Origin: Maridesulfovibrio sp050916235
GTDB lineage: Bacteria; Desulfobacterota; Desulfovibrionia; Desulfovibrionales; Desulfovibrionaceae
Length of the DNA stretch: 64,000 nt
Assembly (NCBI RefSeq): GCF_050916235.1
Contig: NZ_CP104854.1
Location: 2,790,001 to 2,854,000 of the forward strand
Direction: 5' to 3'
Position numbers and translations under genes: made by a program. Positions 18,201 to 24,751 of this stretch are shown here, piece by piece (within the stretch, counting starts at the first letter, position 1; the number at the start of each line of letters is the position of its first letter). Below the pieces are notes generated by a model. That model was not told the origin of the DNA. It was given only the letters and a program-made list of their open reading frames with translations, and searched no databases.

Positions 18201-18403
18201 TGGACGGTTTCGAGGCCGCAAGAGCTATCCGCCGACTTCATTCCCCGGTGCGTATCGTGGCGCTTTCCGCCAATGCCGGAGAGGATTTTCATAAGCAGTG
18301 CATAGACAGCGGAATGAACTCCAGAATCGTCAAGCCTTTCAATGTGGAAGACCTGCTGGCCGAGATTGCACTTGTTTCAGGCGGGCAGGATGAAAAAGGC
18401 TAA
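15260..18403 (+). CDS. Hybrid sensor histidine kinase, PAS and one receiver
   Basis: A 1047-aa inner-membrane kinase. TM1 about residues 27-45 and TM2 about 308-330 flank a periplasmic sensor of about 260 residues. Then come a PAS domain (RYRDIFDNAPVGIFQI, about 375-490), a second PAS-like segment (LRSLFDNSPVALWELD onward), HisKA with SHEFRTPMN (H679), HATPase (DTGIGL, GGTGLGLAI), and a C-terminal receiver with intact VAEDS, IFMDIQMPVMDG and VKPF motifs. The start is TTG 15260 with AAGG about ten bases upstream; no later start keeps TM1. It stands alone between a minus-strand gene and a small membrane protein. The signal is unknown. Confidence 0.9.
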   Translation: MITTNINNKWDQRVSDYSRYRLFLVSSLIFFTCLVGFALWISYSSQMQLRNSARDLFAGESAKMAMAVSFFFSRRTSELETLATDDHVRLLAREVRESGISGGDIRADSLGEVCRSFSRAMSEKIVGSEQVFSRIGLLDDSGRLILDTDSECLLLRGYGGYEKLKTVDGPLFETGESAGVMSLVVSVPVRSGAESLGTVVGWVRIESLHQSLSSITVSPSVGSDFLRIGNTVVAVSDASAFQSGQLLLMDALKNWNGMTVLEAGESGRLENYLAISSPVQGTSLSIISLVKERRIFGSLSLQAHLILSVFIFAAVAIGCYLLVLTIFKRQIYETKVFESGLRESEISAQKEKLEKEIKNRRLADALRKRAEIRYRDIFDNAPVGIFQITLEGRYLTANAALADIFGYDSQDDLISSVNDVRSEIYANPSEWDAGIKLLKTTGLVTGYEVECQRKDGTTIWTSRDFRLVEGDPGFPAYLEGFVIDISARKKAETEIENNQKRLRSLFDNSPVALWELDLSRVKELFDSRGNGATARIRDELLQSKELVADCVGLIRVLDSNNLAAEFLKARTGDEGSGNIFSPYVTDQGWRFFKTVFLDFASGQFRHRSEIQLTRDDGKMQFLIINCSIVPGFEDSWTRVLATIEDISELKRIENELRISREQAEKANEAKGHFLANMSHEFRTPMNAIKGMVQLLQRSELTDEQQENLRLIKSSVDSLLVIVNDILDFSKLDSVHMELSEENLDLPSFLKDLRDVMDIGAMNKKLEVRLEAPGIPACVRADGLRLRQVLTNLLGNAVKFTDEGEVVLRCSVATQPASSEKATLFFEVSDTGIGLPEDKIDSLFKSFVQADPSITRKYGGTGLGLAICYRLVKLMGGELSARNNEDGGASFSFTLQLEKCSEMKKPLEDNRGEVSEAGPDLSRVKVLVAEDSRMNQILLRKVFQKNGINDYQIVENGKDCVDAFTKSDDYDIIFMDIQMPVMDGFEAARAIRRLHSPVRIVALSANAGEDFHKQCIDSGMNSRIVKPFNVEDLLAEIALVSGGQDEKG

Positions 18404-18560
18404 AGGTCTTTTTGTTGCTCTTTAAATTAATATTTTCATACAGTTATATGACTGTACGCTGCGTTTTCGATAATGCTTGAACGCAAAAGCAGACGATGGT
18501 AACTCCCTAGTCTTGGCGTATGAAATTAAGTTTTTTTACCCGGCCTGAGGATGAATCGTG

Positions 18561-19055
18561 ATGATAAAGGCTCTTGCACTGAAAAAATATAATTATTTGC
18601 GTGTGGCCCCTTTACCCCACTTTGTTCTGGGATTGTGCCTCGGCATGGTGGTTACGCTGGTCTGGCTTGCTGCAGAATTCTATCGAGACGGACACAGTCT
18701 CGGTTTTATAACATCAGTTGCCATTGCCTTGAGTTGGGTTACCGGAGCATTCTTTTCGGTGGCCGATATAATCAGCCGTTACCGCGAGTATCTGCGTATC
18801 CGCAAAATGCTTGCGGACAAGGGCTACAGCGAGAAGATATTCAAGGCAGTAGCCTCATCCCGCTGCCAGCGCGATGCCGCTCTCTGGGCGGCCAAGCAGA
18901 CCGGATACGACTGTCTGGCCAAAAAGGTCTATCATCGGCTGGGCTACCGCTGGTATCACGTCATGCCGGATCTGCTGGTCAAAAATCCATTCCGTCTGTT
19001 CACACCGAAGTTTTTACGAACCGCCTTTAAGCCCGGTAAACGTATCGACAGCTAA
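18561..19055 (+). CDS. Hypothetical membrane protein, 164 aa
   Basis: I do not recognise the family. It has two hydrophobic segments (about residues 20-42 and 50-70) followed by a basic soluble part of about 90 residues with several Tyr/Trp/Arg (LGYRWYHVMPDLL) and Cys pairs far apart. The start may be GTG 18558 or ATG 18561; GAGG lies upstream of both. A strong terminator follows directly (19057-19093). It lies alone between the hybrid kinase and the ferredoxin-nitroreductase. Confidence 0.6.
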   Translation: MIKALALKKYNYLRVAPLPHFVLGLCLGMVVTLVWLAAEFYRDGHSLGFITSVAIALSWVTGAFFSVADIISRYREYLRIRKMLADKGYSEKIFKAVASSRCQRDAALWAAKQTGYDCLAKKVYHRLGYRWYHVMPDLLVKNPFRLFTPKFLRTAFKPGKRIDS

Positions 19056-19056
19056 T

Positions 19057-19093
19057 CAAAGGCCCCGGCAGATATTTCTGCCGGGGCCTTTGG
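19057..19093. terminator. Bidirectional intrinsic terminator
   Basis: AAAGGCCCCGGCAG and CTGCCGGGGCCTTT form a near-perfect stem around a six-base loop with A- and T-runs at the ends. It lies between the convergent genes ending at 19055 and 19094 and can stop both. Confidence 0.9.
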
Positions 19094-19957
19094 TTAATGG
19101 CTGTTGCTTCTTGCCTTGAAAACGATCAGTCCGTCCTGCTTTTCGCCGGAAGCCTTGTGTCGCGGCGGCGTGTTCTTGTATTTTACTGCCGGATATCCCA
19201 GCATAAGGGCTCCGTGGATCATGTGCCCTTCTGGTACACCGAGGAGAGTACGGACCTTTTCACTGTATGCTGCGGCCAGCACCAGATATCCGGCCCAGCA
19301 GGCTCCTATTCCTTTGGCGTGCGCTGCGAGTTCAAGGTATGCAGTTGCGAGTACAGTATCCGCCTGAGGAGTGATTCCATTAAGCGGAGCCCATGAGACA
19401 GCAAGGGCCGGTGCGCTGCGGCAGATTACATCATTCCCTTTTCTGTAGGCGTTTATAAGACCGGACAGGAACAGTTTTTTAGCCAGCGGATTTTCCCGCG
19501 TCACCATTTCTTCCATCCAATCAACTATGGCTCCTGCTGTTTCCTGAACTTTCTCTGGGTCATCGATGACTGTCCATGAAACCGGCTGGGCATTATGTCC
19601 GGAAGGGGCGTATGCGGCCAGATGAATCAGTTCGGTAAGCACTTCGGTTCCAAGTTGTTTTTTCTTGAAACGACGGATTGAACGGCGGCTCCTGATCAGG
19701 GTTTCAACTTCAGCGTATTCAGGCAGATTGTCTGCTGTGAACGGAATGGACTGCTGGCCGGGGAAGGCTGTCAGGGTAATGGCATTAGTGGGACAGATGG
19801 CGGCGCAGTGTCCGCAGTTGATACAGTAGTTGGCCTTTTTGGGGTGAACGACCGGAGCCCGGCCTTTTTCTCCCATGGTGAGTACGGACAGGGGGCATTC
19901 ATGCACGCAAAGCTCGTCCGCTTTGCAGAGTTCTGGGTCAATTTTAATTGGCAGCAT
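19094..19957 (-). CDS. Nitroreductase with N-terminal 2x[Fe-S] ferredoxin domain
   Basis: A 287-aa fusion of a bacterial ferredoxin (residues 1-60) and a nitroreductase (about 80-275). Cluster motif II is standard (C45, C48, C51, C55-P). Motif I reads C11-x2-D14-x2-C17-x3-C21-P, so Asp14 replaces the second cysteine as in Pyrococcus furiosus ferredoxin; that cluster may be [3Fe-4S] or an Asp-ligated [4Fe-4S]. The nitroreductase part has the FMN-contact signature RSRRSIRRFKKK, YAPSGHNAQPVSW and HAKGIGACWAGYL. Such fusions in anaerobes are thought to accept low-potential electrons for FMN-dependent reduction; the substrate is unknown. It is monocistronic with terminator 19057-19093. Confidence 0.85.
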   Translation of the reverse strand: MLPIKIDPELCKADELCVHECPLSVLTMGEKGRAPVVHPKKANYCINCGHCAAICPTNAITLTAFPGQQSIPFTADNLPEYAEVETLIRSRRSIRRFKKKQLGTEVLTELIHLAAYAPSGHNAQPVSWTVIDDPEKVQETAGAIVDWMEEMVTRENPLAKKLFLSGLINAYRKGNDVICRSAPALAVSWAPLNGITPQADTVLATAYLELAAHAKGIGACWAGYLVLAAAYSEKVRTLLGVPEGHMIHGALMLGYPAVKYKNTPPRHKASGEKQDGLIVFKARSNSH

Positions 19958-20164
19958 TTTGTTCTCGTATGATTTTGAACCGGTGTAACGGATGTTGATT
20001 GAAGAGCCGGACGCACGGATTTCCGTGCGGAATTGAAGGTGGGTTTGTTAAAGTCCGGCTGGTTTCCACTGTCGAGAAATGCAGTTGTAAAGTCCGCCTG
20101 GAAAAGCGGTCCCCAATATTATAAGCAGATTTGAGAGTTTGACCAGCAGAGGAATGGATTAAAT

Positions 20165-20190
20165 CAAGGCCGCCCTTGGGCGGCCTTGAT
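20165..20190 (-). terminator. Intrinsic terminator after PEP-CTERM-like gene
   Basis: CAAGGCCGCCC and GGGCGGCCTTG form an 11-bp stem around two bases, with a T-containing tail on either strand. It lies just downstream of the minus-strand gene ending at 20195. Confidence 0.75.
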
Positions 20191-20194
20191 TTGG

Positions 20195-20746
20195 TTACCT
20201 TATGGAGTGATTTCGTGTCCATCCAGCAGCAGCAACACATACGAGTCCGACAATTGCCAGTGTCCAGGCGGAAGGTACGGGAATCGGGGCCGGTACCTGT
20301 TCAAGAATGCCCAGATCCATGTTTCCGTGCAGGTGCTTGTGCCCTTCATAATCAAAGTGGGCGAAGCGGATCTTGTTGGTTTCAAACTCAACGTAGAAGG
20401 CATTTTCAATCGTCTGCTCTCCCGTAAGTCCCGTGTAGTCGAATACCGTATCAGGTGTCAGCAGGGTGAACTCGTTAAAGCCGCTCAATCCCTTTCCAGC
20501 ATAGAATCTGACTGCTGTTCCCTGGTCAATATGCGCAGTAATATCAGCTAAGGTGAAGGTCGATGTCGCCTGCAGATCCTTCAAGCCTACTGAGCCAAGG
20601 TAGTTGCTGTTGCCCAGCTTCCAGGTCTTCCCCTGATTTTCCATGACAAGTCTGAAGCTTGCACCCTGCGAAACCGCAGTTGCAAAAACAATCATTATCG
20701 CTGTCAGGATAATGATAAACATGGTTTTGGCAGTGGTTAACTTCAT
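20195..20746 (-). CDS. Secreted protein with PEP-CTERM-like C-terminal sorting signal
   Basis: A 183-aa exported protein. Residues 1-29 form a signal peptide ending in QGAS. The middle (about 30-145) is beta-rich with no known domain; SFRLVMENQGKTWKLG and FYVEFETNKIRFAHFDY stand out. The C-terminus has the three-part layout of a PEP-CTERM/exosortase signal: a proline motif (PVPSAW), a hydrophobic helix (LAIVGLVCVAAAGW) and a basic end (TRNHSIR). In such systems an exosortase cleaves at the motif and the protein joins the envelope or exopolysaccharide. No exosortase is in this window. The ribosome site is GGAGG before ATG 20746. The sorting signal is a moderate call because PVPSAW departs from the PEP consensus. 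Confidence 0.65.
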   Translation of the reverse strand: MKLTTAKTMFIIILTAIMIVFATAVSQGASFRLVMENQGKTWKLGNSNYLGSVGLKDLQATSTFTLADITAHIDQGTAVRFYAGKGLSGFNEFTLLTPDTVFDYTGLTGEQTIENAFYVEFETNKIRFAHFDYEGHKHLHGNMDLGILEQVPAPIPVPSAWTLAIVGLVCVAAAGWTRNHSIR

Positions 20747-20914
20747 TTTATCCTCCTGCTCAGCTTGTGCATGAAGGATGGTTATGGTTGTAACTAAGCG
20801 GTAAACGTTCTTATTAATAATGTAAGTACTGGTATTGTTAAGTCAAATAGGAATAAAATGATGTGTTAATATAGTGTGATGGTTTTTGTTATTTTTAAAA
20901 TCCAAAGTTAAAGA

Positions 20915-20950
20915 AAATCCCCTTGTCGCATTATCAACGGCAAGGGGATG
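20915..20950 (-). terminator. Terminator at the end of the GAK cluster
   Basis: AATCCCCTTG and CAAGGGGAT form the arms of a long hairpin; on the minus strand the stem is followed by TTTTC. It lies 50 bases past the stop of the amphi-Trp gene (21001) and probably ends the minus-strand transcript. Confidence 0.75.
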
Positions 20951-21000
20951 CATATTAATCTTTTTGTTCAGCTATTTTGTAGCAGCGTGTCGGCTGACAG

Positions 21001-21321
21001 TTACTCTTCGTCTTTTTTCATCTCTTTTGCATCTTTTTTTTCTTCATCTTTAGTGCATGAAGAGCCATCTGCTTCGGCTGCTATTGCTTCCGACCAGCCA
21101 AATTCAAGTTTCAGTTTGACCTTGTCTTTTTTTGCTTTGGCTTTGAGTTCCATCTGAATCTGGTCGGCTGGAAAAACGGTAATGCTGTTTTCTTCACCGC
21201 CTATCATGATTTCCCTGTTTTTGAAGTTCTTGAGCAGTTCTTCCAGAAATGAAATAGTCTCGTCGTAGCTCATGGCCTGTTTCACGGATACTTTTCTCTT
21301 TTCCTTTTTTTCTTTACCCAT
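21001..21321 (-). CDS. Amphi-Trp domain protein (GAK cluster)
   Basis: A 106-aa soluble protein. The core (about residues 10-80) has the amphi-Trp layout: SYDETISFLEELLKNFKN, then short strands with alternating charged and hydrophobic residues (ITVFPADQIQMELKAKAKKD, KLKLEFGW) ending in the conserved tryptophan. The tail is highly charged, rich in Lys, Asp and Glu. The domain was defined because of its tie to GAK-system genes and has no known activity; a carrier or substrate role is conceivable. It starts 27 bases after the CofD-like gene, so the two form one unit with terminator 20915-20950. Confidence 0.7.
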   Translation of the reverse strand: MGKEKKEKRKVSVKQAMSYDETISFLEELLKNFKNREIMIGGEENSITVFPADQIQMELKAKAKKDKVKLKLEFGWSEAIAAEADGSSCTKDEEKKDAKEMKKDEE

Positions 21322-21348
21322 AACATACCAGCCTTTTTCCGGGAGTTG

Positions 21349-22536
21349 TCAGGTAAGCGACAGCAGGGCTTTTGACAGCAGCGCAGGGTCCAGATAGGGC
21401 GCGCTCTCTTCGCTGATCAGTTCACAGTCGATCACCTGTATCCCGAGTTTGTTGATTTCGTTTTTGTCCACCCCGCCGGGATAGATACCGTTAACCGAAT
21501 CCACCAGTATAAAATTAAGTACATCACCTATGGCAATGTTATCAAGATCGTCCTTGCGAAGATAGTAGAGAAGCTTGTTTATCTGGTCGGTGAGGGAATG
21601 GCCCATCAGTTCCGGGTCAGTTCCGGTGTTCGGTGTAAATACTTTGGGGCATCCGTTCCCTTTAATTGCATTGCCGATGCCCTTGGGCAGCAGGTTGGCC
21701 ACTACGCTGGAGTAGAAGCTGCCCAGCGGATAACAGATCAGTTCCGCACTGCGGATCAGGTCGTCCAGTTTTTCCCTGATTTCGACTTCACATGGGGTTG
21801 AATCACCGAGGTTTTCGGCGAGCCAGAGCTTCTTGATACTTGAGGTGATCGGGCCGGCTTCCTTGCCGGTGAGCAGGTGCTGTCCCACTACAAAGCTGCC
21901 GTCCTCCAGTTCCGCCGCAAGGTGCAGGTCCATGTTGACCGTGGGGCGCACTATGCCGCGAACTTCGACCAGTTTGGAAAAAATGTAGATTACCGGGTCA
22001 ATGTGGCGGCGGTTGCCTATGTATCCGGCTGTGAGAATGATGTTGCCTATGCTGGCCCCGCGCAGGTTGAAGTCCTCCATTATATCCGCAAACTGGATGA
22101 AGTGGTTTCGGATGATCTTGCGCATGGGGGCGTGGATGTCACGGACGAGCGGATGTTCTCCGGACATAAGCTGTTCGAATTCGGCCCGAAGCTCGGTGTC
22201 GTCGGCTTCCTTGGGCAGGCGGTAGGCGAAAAGTTTGTATATGGCGGGGTTTCCCAGCACTGACTGGTCCGCAAGGGCCATGAGCCGGTTGCGGATGTCG
22301 CCCACGGCCAGCATCTTGAATTTATTTCGGATGACGGCAGAGCTTCCCCCGGAATCGAACGGGGTGATTATATGGATGCTGTTGTGGGTATACTGGGTCA
22401 GCTCGGTGGAAGTCTTCTTCAGGGCTGTGCCGCCGCTGAAAAAAAGAATCCTGGGACCGAGGTCGGGAGTCCTTCTGTAGCGTTCAAGTTTGATCGGGTC
22501 CGGAACCCTGACTTCCCTTTCGATTTTAATCCGCAT
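21349..22536 (-). CDS. CofD-like protein of the GAK system
   Basis: A 395-aa member of the CofD/YvcK superfamily. Blocks: RILFFSGGTALKKTSTEL, FDSGGSSAVIRNKF, VGDIRNRLMALAD, GNIILTAGYIGNRR, GQHLLTGKEAGPI, and CYPLGSFYSSVVANLLPKGIG. The Asp of FDSGGSS and the Gly-rich SGGTA loop match the substrate-binding loops of CofD. The exact reaction in GAK systems is unknown. The N-terminus has about 30 extra residues. AAGG lies three bases before ATG 22536. It is separated from the HprK-like gene by 231 bases with a hairpin, so it may have its own promoter. A paralog lies at 12697. Confidence 0.8.
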   Translation of the reverse strand: MRIKIEREVRVPDPIKLERYRRTPDLGPRILFFSGGTALKKTSTELTQYTHNSIHIITPFDSGGSSAVIRNKFKMLAVGDIRNRLMALADQSVLGNPAIYKLFAYRLPKEADDTELRAEFEQLMSGEHPLVRDIHAPMRKIIRNHFIQFADIMEDFNLRGASIGNIILTAGYIGNRRHIDPVIYIFSKLVEVRGIVRPTVNMDLHLAAELEDGSFVVGQHLLTGKEAGPITSSIKKLWLAENLGDSTPCEVEIREKLDDLIRSAELICYPLGSFYSSVVANLLPKGIGNAIKGNGCPKVFTPNTGTDPELMGHSLTDQINKLLYYLRKDDLDNIAIGDVLNFILVDSVNGIYPGGVDKNEINKLGIQVIDCELISEESAPYLDPALLSKALLSLT

Positions 22537-22688
22537 TGGCCTTACCTGTTTAGGGGAAGGGCAAGCCGCTCCGCGGGGGGGGGCGGCCTGCCTATGAATT
22601 CATTTCGTTATGGTCATATTAACAGATCTGCAAAACATGATTTTCAGGTGCCTATTTCACATAGATTGACTTAACCTGATAGGGATTC

Positions 22689-22711
22689 CAAAGGGGCTTA
22701 GCTCCCTTTGA
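22689..22711. terminator. Hairpin downstream of the HprK-like gene
   Basis: AAAGGG and CCCTTT arms around an eight-base loop in the gap between the HprK-like gene and the CofD-like gene. It could end the central GAK transcript. Confidence 0.45.
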
Positions 22712-22755
22712 CCGCCGGAGGCGAAATCAAATTGTCAAAAGCGCAGAGCGAATCA
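22712..22755. repeat. Dispersed intergenic repeat, copy 1
   Basis: A segment with GCCGGAGGCGAAATC, then TGTCAAAAGCGCA and ATCAA, similar in order and spacing to segments at 37876-37920 and 62235-62290. All three lie next to a transcription terminator or hairpin. The nature is unknown. Confidence 0.5.
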
Positions 22756-22767
22756 ACTTTCTGTCTC

Positions 22768-23856
22768 CTAAAGTGATCCGTCCTGCATGAATTTCAGGCA
22801 GGCATCGGCAGCCTTGTCGAAATCCACTCCGCCGCTGATCTCGATGAGAGTCGTCTTTGACAGTATTTCCGCGTATGCGTCAATACCCGGGTCGATTTCT
22901 TTTTCAGCTGCATCCGGAAGATAGAACAGGCCGGTTGCCTTCATGAAAGCCGGGAGCAGGTCTTTCCTTTCAACAGGATTGACGATTCTGACCTCGGTTT
23001 CCTGACGGTTTCGCTGCCAGTTCAGGATGACCAGACCGTTCATGGGGGCCCGAAGCACGAATTTGTTCTTGCCGTAGCATTCGTCTATGAGGGCGTCATA
23101 CTTGTGTTCAAGTTCCCATAGTTCCTCCTTGGGCAGGGAAAGGAATTTTTCTTTGTCTTTCGGAGTGATGATGCAGGACAGGTCCGGGTTGTTGAGCGCT
23201 GTTCCGGGGTTGATGCGCGGCTGTTTGGCAACACCGTAGACGGTGAGCCCGTCTCCGCTATCTTCGACCATGACCCGGTCATTGCTGATGAAGGTTGTGC
23301 CACGGCTCATGAGGTGCAGGGCAAGGGTGGATTTGCCCATGCCGGAAAAACCGGCCAGCGCAATTCCGCGTCCGTTGTACATGACCCCTGCAGCGTGGCC
23401 GAGAAAACAGCCCTGATTGAGTTTGTATTCGATGAAGCGGTTGTTGATGAAGTTGATGACCTGATTTGAGTTTTCAATGCACGGTCCGACAGCAATGTTT
23501 TCCCCGCCGCCGAAAACAAAGACCATTCCGGTAAGGCGTTTGGAAACCACCCGGCCATCAGGAAGATCAGTGAATTCCTCTTTGATTTTGGTCTTGCCCG
23601 GATCCGGTGTTTTTACGGAATACTCTAAGCCGAGGTCCACCGGGGAGCTTTCATGCGCAGTTATGAGTATGTCTCCCTCTGCTTCCCTGACCAGAAACTC
23701 CTTGAAGTAATTTTCAAGGTCCGCAAGCAGCTCTTTGCTGTTGACCCTTGTCTCGATGATGCAGCCGCCGAAATCTATGAACAGGGACTGGGTTGCCGGG
23801 AGTTCCTCACGGTATTTTCTGACAATGCCTGCTCTGGAAATTGTGTTCATGTTCAT
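22768..23856 (-). CDS. HprK-related kinase of the GAK system
   Basis: A 362-aa protein related to HPr kinase/phosphorylase. Residues 168-177 form a Walker-A loop (GFSGMGKST) within IALAGFSGMGKSTLALHL, followed by FISNDRVMVE, where the Asp matches the catalytic region of HprK. The N-terminal 150 residues are unlike classical HprK, and the HprK signature loop for HPr is missing, so HPr is unlikely to be the substrate. The start codon overlaps the stop of the ATP-grasp gene by one base (TAATG), with GGAAGG upstream, so the pair is translationally coupled. The family is named HprK-related kinase A in GAK loci; its target is unknown. Confidence 0.8.
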   Translation of the reverse strand: MNMNTISRAGIVRKYREELPATQSLFIDFGGCIIETRVNSKELLADLENYFKEFLVREAEGDILITAHESSPVDLGLEYSVKTPDPGKTKIKEEFTDLPDGRVVSKRLTGMVFVFGGGENIAVGPCIENSNQVINFINNRFIEYKLNQGCFLGHAAGVMYNGRGIALAGFSGMGKSTLALHLMSRGTTFISNDRVMVEDSGDGLTVYGVAKQPRINPGTALNNPDLSCIITPKDKEKFLSLPKEELWELEHKYDALIDECYGKNKFVLRAPMNGLVILNWQRNRQETEVRIVNPVERKDLLPAFMKATGLFYLPDAAEKEIDPGIDAYAEILSKTTLIEISGGVDFDKAADACLKFMQDGSL

Positions 23857-24731
23857 TATCCTTCCACCTTGCTGATTACATAGTCCACGTACTCTGCAGC
23901 CGCATCAATGCCTCTGGCGTCGCGCAGTCCCCTGAATCCTCCGAAGGCCGAAACCTCGAATATGTAGGGACCGTCTTCGGTGATGGCTACGTCAACGCAG
24001 GTAAAGTCGAGATTGAAGATTGCCTGTGCCTTCTGCGCAAGGTCGATGATCTCCTGCGGCGGATCTATGGGGGCGTACTTGCCGCCGTTGACCGTGGTGG
24101 TATTCCACGAATCGGTGGTTTTGCAGCGGGCGTAGGTGGTCAGGTATCTGCCGCCGAGAAAGACGATGCCCATATCGCTGCCATTGAGGTCGATGGTCTT
24201 CTGGATGTACATGGTCCTGTACTCGCGGCAGTATTCTTCGACGGCCCTGCGGGCCTCAGGGCCGTGTTTAAGTACGATCATCCCGCGGGCCTTGGTGCTG
24301 TACAGGGGTTTGAAGACCGCTTCCCCGTACTCTTCCAGTGCCGCAAGGGCGTGGTCCACGTCCTCGGTAATGGTGGTGGGAGGCATGGGGATGTCGCCGA
24401 GCTGCAGGGATATGGTGCAGGTAAGGCGGTCCAGTACCCGGAGGATGGAGTAGGGGGAAGAGAAAAATTTCACTCCCCGGCCTTCAAGCATGCGCAGCAT
24501 TTCAAGGCGATCAAGCAGGTCCGGGGAATACTCACGGCCTATTTTCTTGATGATCACCGCATCGTAGGATGCCAGATCCTCTCCTTCCACCATGGCCCGT
24601 CCTGAGGGCAGGTCCAGACGGACATCCTGCATTTCAAATATTTTTGTTTCCCGGCCCGTTTTAGCTGTCACCGCTTCGGCGAGCTGTTGCGAAGACCAGG
24701 CCCCCTTTATGCCGATTACACCTATTTTCAT
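23856..24731 (-). CDS. GAK-system ATP-grasp enzyme
   Basis: A 291-aa ATP-grasp ligase of the RimK-like branch. Visible landmarks are MKIGVIGIKGAWSSQQLAEA at the start, the ATP-binding lysines around GEAVFKPLYSTKARGMIVLKHG, and the metal-binding end FTCVDVAITEDGPYIFEVSAFGGFRG, with the acidic pair Asp/Glu. RimK-like enzymes join an amino acid to a carboxylate using ATP; the substrate here is unknown. It is 20 bases after the PhoU/kinase fusion and overlaps the HprK-like gene by one base, placing it in the middle of one operon. AAGGA precedes ATG 24731. Confidence 0.8.
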   Translation of the reverse strand: MKIGVIGIKGAWSSQQLAEAVTAKTGRETKIFEMQDVRLDLPSGRAMVEGEDLASYDAVIIKKIGREYSPDLLDRLEMLRMLEGRGVKFFSSPYSILRVLDRLTCTISLQLGDIPMPPTTITEDVDHALAALEEYGEAVFKPLYSTKARGMIVLKHGPEARRAVEEYCREYRTMYIQKTIDLNGSDMGIVFLGGRYLTTYARCKTTDSWNTTTVNGGKYAPIDPPQEIIDLAQKAQAIFNLDFTCVDVAITEDGPYIFEVSAFGGFRGLRDARGIDAAAEYVDYVISKVEG

Positions 24732-24751
24732 GGTTCTTCCTTGAGTTCCGG

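Noticed and set aside
23841..24605. 254-codon plus-strand frame in the GAK cluster
   Set aside because: Antisense to the ATP-grasp gene, with no recognisable motif.
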